DNA of 64,000 nucleotides, taken from the NCBI RefSeq assembly GCF_018141105.1, contig NZ_CP054839.1:6265411-6329410 (forward strand), given 5' to 3'. The notes beneath the pieces were generated by a model. It did no database searches, had not been told where the DNA came from, and worked only from the letters and a program-made list of their open reading frames with translations. The DNA comes from Saccharopolyspora erythraea (GTDB lineage Bacteria > Actinomycetota > Actinomycetes > Mycobacteriales > Pseudonocardiaceae). Position numbers and translations under genes: made by a program. Positions 25,414-33,788 of the stretch are shown here, piece by piece. Position 1 is the first letter of the stretch. Every line of letters starts with the position of its first letter.

Positions 25414-26451
25414 ATGAAAAAACGACTGATCAGCGGCAGCGTCGCCCTGGTCCTCGTTGCGGCCCTTGCCGCGTGCGCGCCCGCATCCGGCGCGCGGACG
25501 AGCGCCGAGGCGACGCCGCAGAACCCCCTGGTGTTGACCCTGGCGAACAACCTCAGCGACGACCACGTCACCTCCAAGGCGCTCGCCTCCTTCGCCGACG
25601 ACGTCGCGCGGCGCAGCGGCGGCCGCATCGTGGTGAAGGTCTACGGCAACGGTCAGCTGGGCGCCGAACCCGACGTGCTCGGCCAGGTCCACGAGGGCAT
25701 CGTCGACATGACCCGGGTCAGCGCCCCAGGGCTGGCGACTTACGATCCCGGCTACCACACCTTCGGCCTGCCCTACATCTTCGACTCCGAGCAGGAGTTC
25801 TACGAGGTGATGGATTCGCCGCAGATGGCCGAGTACTTCCGCTCGACCGCCGAGGACGGTTTCGTCGGCCTCACCTACTACAGCTCCGGGGCGCGGTCCT
25901 TCTACACCCGGAACACGCCGGTGCGGACCCCGGAAGACCTGCGCGGGCTGAAGATTCGCGTGCAGGACATGCGCTCGCAGACCGACTTCGTCGGCGATCT
26001 GGGCGCCGCCCCGGTCGTGATGGCGTTCGGCGACACCTACACCTCGCTGCAGACCGGCCTGATCGACGGCGCCGAGAGCAACGAGACGGTGCTCACCGAG
26101 AGCGCGCACGGCGAGGTCTCCCGCGCGTTCTCGATGACCGAGCACACCCGGATCCCCGACATGCTCGTGATCAGCACCGAGACCTGGGAGCGGCTCGCCC
26201 CGGCCGACGAGGAGCTGCTCTCCGAGGCCGCCCGCGCATCGACCGAGCAGCAGAAGGCCGACTGGGCGAAGAGCACCGAGCAGGCGGTCGCCGACGCGAA
26301 GGCGATGGGCGTCGAGTTCATCACCGACGTCGACACCGAGGCCTTCCGCGAGGCCACCCGGCCGGTGGTGGACGAGTACGCCAAGCAGTACCCGGAGGTC
26401 GCGGAGCTCCTGTCCGTCATCAACTCGGCCGGGAAGCGAGACACGCCATGA
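25414..26451 (+). CDS. dctP: TRAP transporter solute-binding lipoprotein (DctP family)
   Basis: A 345-residue substrate-binding protein. The N-terminus is a lipoprotein signal (LVLVAALAACAPASG, lipobox Leu-Ala-Ala-Cys), fitting surface anchoring in a Gram-positive. DctP landmarks are ASFADDVARRSGGRIVVKVY, GNGQLGAEPDVLGQV, the ligand-Arg region GLKIRVQDMRS and FGDTYTSLQTGLIDGAESN. It captures an organic acid for the DctQM membrane pair. Given the uronate genes, glucuronate or an oligo-uronide is likely. It overlaps dctQ by 4 bp. TRAP systems are much less common in actinomycetes than in marine proteobacteria. Confidence 0.92.
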   Translation: MKKRLISGSVALVLVAALAACAPASGARTSAEATPQNPLVLTLANNLSDDHVTSKALASFADDVARRSGGRIVVKVYGNGQLGAEPDVLGQVHEGIVDMTRVSAPGLATYDPGYHTFGLPYIFDSEQEFYEVMDSPQMAEYFRSTAEDGFVGLTYYSSGARSFYTRNTPVRTPEDLRGLKIRVQDMRSQTDFVGDLGAAPVVMAFGDTYTSLQTGLIDGAESNETVLTESAHGEVSRAFSMTEHTRIPDMLVISTETWERLAPADEELLSEAARASTEQQKADWAKSTEQAVADAKAMGVEFITDVDTEAFREATRPVVDEYAKQYPEVAELLSVINSAGKRDTP

Positions 26452-26960
26452 CCGCACTCGACCGTCTGAACAGGGTGCGACGAGCGCTCGGTGGCGTACT
26501 GGCTGCCTTCGCCGGTGTCCTGCTCGTCATCATGACCCTGCTGGTGCTGTACCAGGTCTTCACCCGCTACGTCTTGGGCTCGCCCGCGGCCTTCACCGAG
26601 GAGCTCGTGCGCTACGCGCTCATCTGGACGTCGATGATCAGCGCCGCGTACGCGTTCCTCCATCGCAAGCACATGGCGCTCGTCTTCCTGCGGGACCGGT
26701 TCTCGCCCGCGGTGCGGCGCACGCTGGTCATCGGCTCGGACGTCCTCGTGCTGGTCTTCGCCGTGGTCGTCCTGGTGATCGGCGGCACGATGCTGGCGCT
26801 CAGCGCGGCCACCAACTATTCGGCCCTGCTGGGGATCTCCCGGGGTCTGGTCTACACGATCGGGCCGATCGCCGGCCTCGCGATCGCGTTCGCGCAGTCG
26901 CTGAACATCTGGGAGGACCTCGTCAGGGAGGTCTCGATCGAGACGGAAGGGACGGACTGA
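26448..26960 (+). CDS. dctQ: TRAP transporter small membrane subunit (DctQ family)
   Basis: A 170-residue protein with four hydrophobic segments (GVLAAFAGVLLVIMTLLVLY, LIWTSMISAAYAFLHRKHMA, VLVLVFAVVVLVIGGTMLAL, YTIGPIAGLAIAFAQSLNIW) and the DctQ signature FTEELVRYALIWTSMISAAY. It pairs with DctM in the membrane. The ATG overlaps the dctP stop (ATGA), and its TGA shares its last base with the dctM start. Confidence 0.92.
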   Translation: MTALDRLNRVRRALGGVLAAFAGVLLVIMTLLVLYQVFTRYVLGSPAAFTEELVRYALIWTSMISAAYAFLHRKHMALVFLRDRFSPAVRRTLVIGSDVLVLVFAVVVLVIGGTMLALSAATNYSALLGISRGLVYTIGPIAGLAIAFAQSLNIWEDLVREVSIETEGTD

Positions 26961-28264
26961 TGGGTGCTCTGACCGCTGTCGCCATCCTGTTCGGCGCATT
27001 CTTCGTCCTGCTGTTCGCGGGCGTGCCGATCTCGGTATCGCTCGGGGTGGCCTCGTTCGTCACCGCCTTGGCGTTCCTGCCGTGGGACGACTCCACCTAC
27101 GTCATCGGGCAGCAGATGAACGTCGGCATCGAGAGTTTCGCGTTGCTGGCCGTCCCGTTGTTCATCTTCGCGGGCAACATCATGAACACCGGCGGAATTG
27201 CGCGCCGCCTCGTCGACCTTGCTCTGGTGGCGGTGGGTCGGGTCCCCGGCGGGCTGGCGCACACCAACGTGCTGGCCAACATGTTGTTCGGCGCGCTGTC
27301 CGGTTCGGCCGTGGCATCGGCCGCCGCGATCGGCAGCACGCTGCACGATCGTCAGCGCGAGGCCGGATACGACCCGGCGTTCGGGGCCGCGGTCAACATC
27401 GCGTCGGCCCCGACCGGACTGCTCATCCCGCCGACGACGGCCGCGATCGTCTACTCGACCGTCGCGGGCGGCGTGTCCGTCTCGGCGCTGTTCATGGCGG
27501 GGTATGTACCCGGCATCCTCATGGGCCTGGTGATCATGGTGATCGCGTACGCCTTCACCCGGCGGCAGGAGTACCCGAATGCCGACCGCGTCACCTTGCC
27601 CGAGGCCTTCCGGTGCCTGCTCAGCGCGATCCCGGGACTGCTGCTGATCGTCGTCGTGGTCGGGGGCATCGTGTTCGGCGTCTTCACGGCGACCGAGGGT
27701 GCCGCGGTCGCCGTGCTGTACACGCTGGTGCTGTCGCTGGCGTACCGGAGCATGTCGTGGACGGCCTTCAGGGATGTCGTGACCCGAACGGTCGTCGCGA
27801 CCGGCATCGTCATGTTTCTCATCGCGGCGTCGGCGGGCATGTCGTGGGTGATGGCCTACACGGGAATCCCGACGGCGATCACGGAGGCGCTGCTGTCGGT
27901 GGCGGACTCGAAGGCGGTCATTCTGGTGCTGATGCTGCTCGTGCTCCTGGTGGTGGGCACGTTCATGGACATCACGCCGGCGATCCTCATCTTCACGCCG
28001 ATCCTGCTGCCCATCTCCGAGGAGCTCGGCATGGACCCGGTCCAGTTCGGAATGGTGCTCATCCTCGCGATGTGCATCGGCACCATGACGCCGCCGGTCG
28101 GTTCGGTCCTGTTCGTCGGGACCGGCGTGAGCGGGGTGTCGGTCGAGCGGGTCGTCCCGAAGCTGATGCCGTACTTCGTCGGGCTGGTCCTGCTGCTCAT
28201 CGCCGTCACCTTCATCCCCGCGCTGTCCCTGGGACTGCCGGGCATGATGGGCCTGCTCGATTAG
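26960..28264 (+). CDS. dctM: TRAP transporter large membrane subunit (DctM family)
   Basis: A 434-residue polytopic protein with about 12 hydrophobic segments. DctM landmarks include LLAVPLFIFAGNIMNTGGIA, FGALSGSAVASAAAIGS, SAPTGLLIPPTTAAIVYSTV and FTPILLPISEELGMDPVQFG. It forms the ion-coupled translocation channel. It is the last gene of the uronate operon (mannonate dehydratase, GH31, dctP, dctQ, dctM), all on one strand with short gaps or overlaps. Confidence 0.93.
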   Translation: MGALTAVAILFGAFFVLLFAGVPISVSLGVASFVTALAFLPWDDSTYVIGQQMNVGIESFALLAVPLFIFAGNIMNTGGIARRLVDLALVAVGRVPGGLAHTNVLANMLFGALSGSAVASAAAIGSTLHDRQREAGYDPAFGAAVNIASAPTGLLIPPTTAAIVYSTVAGGVSVSALFMAGYVPGILMGLVIMVIAYAFTRRQEYPNADRVTLPEAFRCLLSAIPGLLLIVVVVGGIVFGVFTATEGAAVAVLYTLVLSLAYRSMSWTAFRDVVTRTVVATGIVMFLIAASAGMSWVMAYTGIPTAITEALLSVADSKAVILVLMLLVLLVVGTFMDITPAILIFTPILLPISEELGMDPVQFGMVLILAMCIGTMTPPVGSVLFVGTGVSGVSVERVVPKLMPYFVGLVLLLIAVTFIPALSLGLPGMMGLLD

Positions 28265-28489
28265 CGGTGGCCCGAGCCTGTCCGCGGCGGACGCCCCGCC
28301 GAGTGGCAGGTCGAGGGTCGCCAGCGTGTCGGGTGCGGACATGATGTTGCGCGACACCAACTGCGGCACCGCGCCCGCCACGCCCGGCGCCGCACCCACC
28401 AGCACCGCAGCCAGCAGGCGGGGCAGGCGAGACTGGAGGATCCGTGCGTCAGATCCTTACGCGCGCCGACCGATACCGGTGCACCAGGT

Positions 28490-28715
28490 TCGTGTTGTCC
28501 ACAACGGACATGAACAGGCACTGGTGCGATACGAGGAACTCTGGAGTCCGGTGGCGGAGGAGAAGCAGAAGGCGGGCCGTGCCGGTGCCCGACGACTCCT
28601 GCCCGAGTCCCGGCTGCGGCTCGGACTCCGCCGCGCCCTGCTGGGGATGGCCCGCCTTCCCGTGCTCAACCGCTACATCACCGCGTTGCTCGCGGGACAA
28701 TCCGGTTCCCTCATC
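28490..28715 (+). pseudogene. C-terminal remnant of an FAD-dependent monooxygenase
   Basis: The frame VRYEELWSPVAEEKQKAGRA continuing to LRLGLRRALLGMARLPVLNR resembles the C-terminal helices of UbiH/TetX-like FAD monooxygenases (a region where Y-E-x-x-x-P-x-A-E is typical). No Rossmann or FAD-binding part exists upstream: 28265-28490, after the dctM stop, holds nothing recognisable. The remnant ends about 40 bp before IS256-like sequence, so insertion and deletion probably removed the rest. Confidence 0.5.
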
Positions 28716-28749
28716 AAAAACCGGACCGAACAAGCAAAACAGGTACCGC

Positions 28750-29060
28750 AACAGCAGCGCGGCCGCGACCTTCTTGCGGTCTTGGTAGGAGACAAACCGC
28801 ATCGCCGCCCGGCTCAGATGCACCGTGCAGGTCTGCACGATGCTCTGCGGCCAGGTCGCCTCGATCGCCTCCGGGAACCCACTCAGCCCGTCGCAGCAGA
28901 CGATCAGCACGTCGCGGACCCCGCGGTTGCGCAACTCGGCGCACACCCCGGCCCAGAACTTCGCTCCCTCGCTGGCCTGCACCCAGATCCCGAGCACGTG
29001 CTTGACCCCGTCGAGGTCGACCCCGACGGCGATGTGCGCGGCCCGGTTGCGGACACACAA
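28750..29060 (-). pseudogene. IS256-family transposase fragment
   Basis: About 100 codons from the middle of a mutator-type transposase: VGVDLDGVKHVLGIWV holds the first catalytic Asp, VLIVCCDGLSGFPEAIEATW the second, and TCTVHLSRAAMRFVSYQDRK the conserved HL segment. Similarity stops at both ends (about 29060 and 28755), and neither terminal repeats nor the last catalytic Glu region are present, so it is a dead fragment. Confidence 0.75.
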
Positions 29061-29076
29061 CGATGGGTGGCGCGGT

Positions 29077-29106
29077 GGGTCATCCGCCGCCAGCGGCGGA
29101 TGACCC
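29077..29106. terminator. Strong hairpin downstream of the MFS efflux gene
   Basis: Perfect 14-bp arms (GGGTCATCCGCCGC / GCGGCGGATGACCC) separated by CA, beginning 11 bp beyond the MFS stop codon on the minus strand. It is probably the terminator of that gene and marks the boundary with the IS256 fragment. Confidence 0.65.
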
Positions 29107-29116
29107 TGGAACGCGG

Positions 29117-30673
29117 TCAGGAACTGCGCTGAAGGTCGGCCTCGCTGCTCTCCTCGTACCCGTCGCTGCCGATCGTCCCGATGTGGCGCAGCACGGTGGC
29201 CGAGACCACTGCCAGTACGAGGATTCCGACCCCGGCGACCAGGGCCGCGACGTTCAAACCGGAGGTGAACGCCGCCTCGGCCTGGCCCAGCACGTCGCCC
29301 GGCAGTCGCGGAGCGACGGAGGTGGCACCGGACAGGCTGTCCCCGAGCGCCTCGGCCACGTCGCCGGGCAGGCTGGCCGGAACCGCCTCGTCGATGTGGA
29401 CGCGGTAGACCGCTGTGGTGAGGCTGCCCAGCACCGCGACGCCCATGGCCAGGCCCAGTTCCTGCACGGTCTCCGACATCGCGGCGGCGGAACCGGATTT
29501 GGTGGGCGGGGCCGCACCGACCACCAGGTCCGTGCCCAGCGCCGCGATGGCGCCCAACCCGAGGTACACCAGGGCGAACCCTGCCACCAGCAAACCGATA
29601 CTGTCCGCCGGGCCCACCAGGAACAGCAGCAGATAGCCCACTGTGGACAACGCCAGGGTGACCGCCACAATGATCCCCGGACGCACGCGGCGCGCGACCA
29701 GCGGTGCCGCGAGGGCCGCCACGAACATCATCAGCGCGGGCGGACCCATCCACAGCCCGGCCGTGAACGGGGAGAGCCGTTCGACCAGCTGCAGGTACTG
29801 CGTGACCAGGAACATCGCGCCACCGACGCCGACCAGTCCGACCAGCAGGACGCCCAGCGCGGCGCTGAAGGTGCGGCTGCTGAACAACGTCATGTCCAGC
29901 AAGGGATCGCTCAACGTGCGCTGCCGCCGGACGAACACCACCGCGAAGACGATGCCGACCGCGAGCGACGCACCGGCGACGAGATCGACGCCGTCCTTCG
30001 CGGAGTGCTTCACCGCGAAGATCACGGGCAGGATGGCGGCCAGCGACAGGGCCACGCTGAGCAGGTCGAACCGGCCGCTGCTGGGGGCACGGTACTCCGG
30101 CAACAGCAGCGGCGCGGCCACCAGCAGGACCCCGACCAGCGGGACGGCGACCAGGAACGCCGAGCCCCACCAGAAGTGGTCCAGCAGCACCCCACCCACG
30201 AGCGGGCCCGCCGCCATGCCCAGCGCGAACATGGTGGCCCAGACGCCGATCGCGACCGCTCGCTGACGCGCGTCGGCGAACATGTTGCTGATCAGCGACA
30301 GGGTGGACGGCATCAGAGTGGCTCCGGCCACGCCCAGGGCGGCGCGCGCGACGATGAGCATCTCCGGGCTGGTGGAGTAGGCGGCCACCACCGAGACCAC
30401 ACCGAAGGCAGCGGCCCCGATCATCAGCAGCTTCCGTCGTCCGATCCGATCGCCCAGGGTGCCCATGGTGATCAGGAACCCCGCGATGAGGAACCCGTAC
30501 GCATCCATGATCCACAGCGATTCGGTGCTGCTCGGTTGCAGGTCCAACGACAACGCGGGCAGCGCCAGGTACAGCACCGTGACGTCCAGACCGAGCAGGA
30601 CCGTGGGCAGCGCCAGGATCGCGAGTCCGGCCCATTCCTTCGGCCCAGCGCGGTGCGCGACTGGTGTGCGCAT
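29117..30673 (-). CDS. MFS drug-efflux transporter, DHA2 (EmrB/QacA) type
   Basis: A 518-residue transporter with about 14 hydrophobic segments. It has the early LGLDVTVLYLALPALSLDL (motif D1 type), the loop motif GTLGDRIGRRKLLMIGAA after helix 2, and GVAGATLMPSTLSLISNMF, all typical of 14-TM proton/drug antiporters. The ATG at 30673 has a GGAG site; the longer in-frame start at 30964 runs into the regulator gene. It is divergent from an AfsR-like regulator with a 94-bp gap, suggesting regulated export of an antibiotic or metabolite. The substrate is unknown. Confidence 0.9.
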   Translation of the reverse strand: MRTPVAHRAGPKEWAGLAILALPTVLLGLDVTVLYLALPALSLDLQPSSTESLWIMDAYGFLIAGFLITMGTLGDRIGRRKLLMIGAAAFGVVSVVAAYSTSPEMLIVARAALGVAGATLMPSTLSLISNMFADARQRAVAIGVWATMFALGMAAGPLVGGVLLDHFWWGSAFLVAVPLVGVLLVAAPLLLPEYRAPSSGRFDLLSVALSLAAILPVIFAVKHSAKDGVDLVAGASLAVGIVFAVVFVRRQRTLSDPLLDMTLFSSRTFSAALGVLLVGLVGVGGAMFLVTQYLQLVERLSPFTAGLWMGPPALMMFVAALAAPLVARRVRPGIIVAVTLALSTVGYLLLFLVGPADSIGLLVAGFALVYLGLGAIAALGTDLVVGAAPPTKSGSAAAMSETVQELGLAMGVAVLGSLTTAVYRVHIDEAVPASLPGDVAEALGDSLSGATSVAPRLPGDVLGQAEAAFTSGLNVAALVAGVGILVLAVVSATVLRHIGTIGSDGYEESSEADLQRSS

Positions 30674-30767
30674 GGGGCTCCATTCCGTTCTAGAGGTCAG
30701 TCCGCGGCGAGCCTGTCCCCCAGCGCGCACGACTTGCTGACGGTTCGCTGGCGATAAGCTGGGGGGC

Positions 30768-33704
30768 ATGCGCTTTGGGGTTCTTGGGCCGCTGACCGTC
30801 TGGGACGCCGACGGCCAGGACGTCAGGGTCCCCGAGGCGAAGGTGCGTACTCTGCTGGCGATCCTGTTGGTGCACCGAGGCGGACCGGTGTCGGCAGACC
30901 GCCTCGTCGACGACGTGTGGGCCGACGACCCACCTGGCGCACCGCTCAACACGCTGCAAAGCAAGGTTTCGCAGCTGAGGCGCGTACTGGGCCGTGACCG
31001 CGTCGTGCACGAACCGGCCGGCTACCGGCTGCGCTTGGACGACGCGGTGGTCGACGCGCTGCTGTTCCAGGAACTGGTCGAACGAGCCCGCGCGACCGAG
31101 GAGTCGCACACCAGAGCGGAGTTGTTCGCCGAAGCGCTGGCCCTGTGGCGGGGCGCGGCCTACGCCGACGTCGCCGACGCGCCGTTCGCCCGGAGTGAGA
31201 TCACCCGGCTGGATGAGCTGCGGTTGACCGCCGTCGAGGACCACGCCGAGACGCTCCTGGAGCTCGGGCAGCACTCCGCGCTGGCCACGAAGCTGGCGGA
31301 AGTGGTGCCCCGCCACCCGTTGCGCGAACGGCTGCGCATGGCGCAGATGCGGGCGCTGTACCGCGCCGGGCGGCAGACCGAGGCCATGCGCAGCTTTCAT
31401 GACCTGCGGCGCAGGCTGGCCGAGGAGCTCGGCGTGAACCCGGGGCCTGAGGTGGCCGCGCTGCACGAGGCGATGCTGCGCCAGGAACCACAGCTCGCCG
31501 CGCCGGTCGAGGCGCCGCGGGCGCACGGGCGGACCAACCTCCCCACCCCGCTGACCGCGCTCATCGGCCGCGACGAGGCCATCAGGCAGGTGCACGAATC
31601 GCTGGGCGGCCGGCCCGGCGCGCGGCTGGTGACGCTGACGGGTCCGGGCGGCGTCGGCAAGACACGACTCGCGGTGACCGCCGCAGGCGAACTGACCGAG
31701 CGGTTCCCGGAAGGGGTATGGCTGGTGGAGCTCGCCGGTCTGGCGTGCACGTCCACAGCCGACGACATCGCCGAGCGAATCGTGGTGACGCTGGGTCTCT
31801 GCGACACCGCGGCAGCCGAACCGGATTCATACGACCTGATGAACTGGCTGTGCCAGACAGTGGCCGACAAAACCATGGTGCTACTTCTCGACAACTGCGA
31901 GCACGTACTCGAACCGGTCGCGACGCTGGCCGAGACGCTGCTGGCCGCGGTCCCGGGAGCGCGCCTGCTGCTGACCAGCCGCGAACCGCTCGACATCCCC
32001 GGTGAAGTGGTCCTGCCCGTACCACCGCTGGCGCTGCCCGACGACACCACGGCGGGGCAGCTTCCCGCGGTGGCCCGCTGCAGCGCGGTGCAGCTGTTCG
32101 TGGAACGGGCGGCGGCCGCCGTGCCGGGATTCACGCTCGACGCCGACAACGCGGAGGCCGTGGCGGTGATCTGCCGACGCCTGGACGGCATCCCCCTCGC
32201 GCTGGAGATCGTCGCACCGCGGCTGCGAGCGCTCAGCCCCGCCCGGCTCGCCGAGTGCCTGGACGACCGGTTCAACCTGCCCACCGGCCCGGGACGGGGG
32301 CGAGCGGTGCGGCAGCAGACGCTGCGGGCGATGATCGACTGGAGCTGGGAGCTGCTCAGCGAGGCCGAGAAGGTCGTCCTCCGCAGGCTGGCCGTGCATG
32401 CCGACGGCTGCACCCTGGATGCCGCCGAAACCGTCTGCGCGGACGGGACCATTCCGGCGCACCGTGTTCTGGATCTGCTCTCCCGTCTGGTGGACCGTTC
32501 GCTGGTGGTGCGCGACGGCGACCGGTTCCGCCTGCTGGAATCGGTGTCGGCCTACTGCGTCGAACGCCTGGCCGAGTCCGGTGAGCTGGCCACCGTCCGC
32601 GACCGGTTCGTGCGCTGCTATACCGAGCTCGCCGAGCACGCGGACCGCAAGCTGCGCGGCCCCGAACAACGCCGCTACCTCGAACGGCTGGACGAGGAGA
32701 CGGTGAACCTGCGCCGGGCGCTCGACACTGCACTGCGCGAGGACGACCACGGTGCGGCGCTGCGCCTGGTGAACGCCATGGCCTGGTTCTGGTTCCTGCG
32801 CGGGCGCCTCACCGAAGGCCGCCGCTCCCTGCGGTCGGCGCTGGCCGCCGAGGGCGGATCCCCTGCCGCCAGAGCAGCGGCGCGGGGCTGGCTGGCCGGT
32901 ATCGAAGTGCGCACGTCACCGGGCGACGGCGTCGAAGTCCCGGACCTCGCCGGCATCGACGATCCCGCGCTGCGGGCGCGGTTGCAGTGGTTCGTCGGCT
33001 CCGCCCTGCTCGGCGACGGCCCGCACGAACGGGGACGACGCTTGGTGGAGGATGGCCTGGCCACCGCTCGGGCGCATCAGGACCGCTGGGCGGAGGCCGT
33101 CGCGCTGGTGGAACGTGCCGGCTACCGCGCGAACCAGGACGGCATGGCCCCGGCGCGAGCCGACGCGGAACGGGGAGCCGGCTCGTTCCACGAGCTTCGC
33201 GACCGCTGGGGCCAGCTCCGGGCGTCGCGTTCGCTCGCCCTGCTGGCCGAGCTGGACGGCAACCGCGCACGAGCCACCCGGCTGCATCGAGACGGGCTGC
33301 ACGTTGCCGAGGAGCTGTCACTGTGGACAGAGGCCGTCGAAGCGCTGGCATGGCTCGGGCAGACCTCGCTCGCCGATGGCGACACCGCACGGGCCACCGA
33401 GCTCTACGAGCGCGCACTGCACATTTCAACCGAGCGGGCCTACCATCGCGGTGAGATCCGGGTGAGGACCGAACTGGCGCGGATCGCGCGGCAGGAAGGC
33501 GATCTGGACCGCGCGGCACGGCACCTGCGGCGGGCGTCCGCCCGGAGCCGGAACCTGCGGCATGTGGCCGAGAGGTCCGAGGCTCTTGCCGACGCGGGCC
33601 CGGTCGAGCGCGGCGACGACATCGCTCCCGCACTTGTGGACGACCTCAGCGAAGACGGACTCGCTCTCCAGCACAACGGGTTCCCGCCGAGCCCGCGACC
33701 ATAG
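30768..33704 (+). CDS. AfsR/SARP-family regulator with BTAD, NB-ARC and TPR-like domains
   Basis: A 978-residue regulator. An N-terminal OmpR-type winged helix (MRFGVLGPLTVWDADGQDVR to about residue 95) is followed by a bacterial transcriptional activation domain (about 96-240; LAEELGVNPGPEVAALHEAM), an NB-ARC ATPase (about 260-560) with P-loop GPGGVGKTRLAV, VLLLDNCEHVLEP and RRLDGIPLALEIVAPRLRAL, and a C-terminal helical-repeat region to the end. Such proteins activate secondary-metabolite or transport genes on ATP and ligand signals. It is divergent from the drug-efflux gene, its likely target. No biosynthetic cluster is visible nearby. Confidence 0.9.
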   Translation: MRFGVLGPLTVWDADGQDVRVPEAKVRTLLAILLVHRGGPVSADRLVDDVWADDPPGAPLNTLQSKVSQLRRVLGRDRVVHEPAGYRLRLDDAVVDALLFQELVERARATEESHTRAELFAEALALWRGAAYADVADAPFARSEITRLDELRLTAVEDHAETLLELGQHSALATKLAEVVPRHPLRERLRMAQMRALYRAGRQTEAMRSFHDLRRRLAEELGVNPGPEVAALHEAMLRQEPQLAAPVEAPRAHGRTNLPTPLTALIGRDEAIRQVHESLGGRPGARLVTLTGPGGVGKTRLAVTAAGELTERFPEGVWLVELAGLACTSTADDIAERIVVTLGLCDTAAAEPDSYDLMNWLCQTVADKTMVLLLDNCEHVLEPVATLAETLLAAVPGARLLLTSREPLDIPGEVVLPVPPLALPDDTTAGQLPAVARCSAVQLFVERAAAAVPGFTLDADNAEAVAVICRRLDGIPLALEIVAPRLRALSPARLAECLDDRFNLPTGPGRGRAVRQQTLRAMIDWSWELLSEAEKVVLRRLAVHADGCTLDAAETVCADGTIPAHRVLDLLSRLVDRSLVVRDGDRFRLLESVSAYCVERLAESGELATVRDRFVRCYTELAEHADRKLRGPEQRRYLERLDEETVNLRRALDTALREDDHGAALRLVNAMAWFWFLRGRLTEGRRSLRSALAAEGGSPAARAAARGWLAGIEVRTSPGDGVEVPDLAGIDDPALRARLQWFVGSALLGDGPHERGRRLVEDGLATARAHQDRWAEAVALVERAGYRANQDGMAPARADAERGAGSFHELRDRWGQLRASRSLALLAELDGNRARATRLHRDGLHVAEELSLWTEAVEALAWLGQTSLADGDTARATELYERALHISTERAYHRGEIRVRTELARIARQEGDLDRAARHLRRASARSRNLRHVAERSEALADAGPVERGDDIAPALVDDLSEDGLALQHNGFPPSPRP

Positions 33705-33788
33705 CGGGCTTCGACAGCGCGGCACCACTGCCTGTGCGAGTAGGCTCGTGCCGCCCGCTGCGCGTTCGAGTAGGCGTGCGCCGCACCC

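Noticed and set aside
25473-26960. A 495-codon plus-strand frame over dctP and dctQ
   Set aside because: The first two thirds are off-frame to dctP. Only the DctQ part from 26448 has membrane segments and family motifs.
26852-28405. A 517-codon minus-strand frame rich in His, Asp and Arg
   Set aside because: Antisense shadow of dctM; the charge-rich composition is the complement of hydrophobic codons.
28449-30683. A 744-codon minus-strand frame
   Set aside because: It is an off-frame reading of the MFS gene joined to the IS256 fragment. Only its last part (about 28750-29060) is meaningful and is reported separately.
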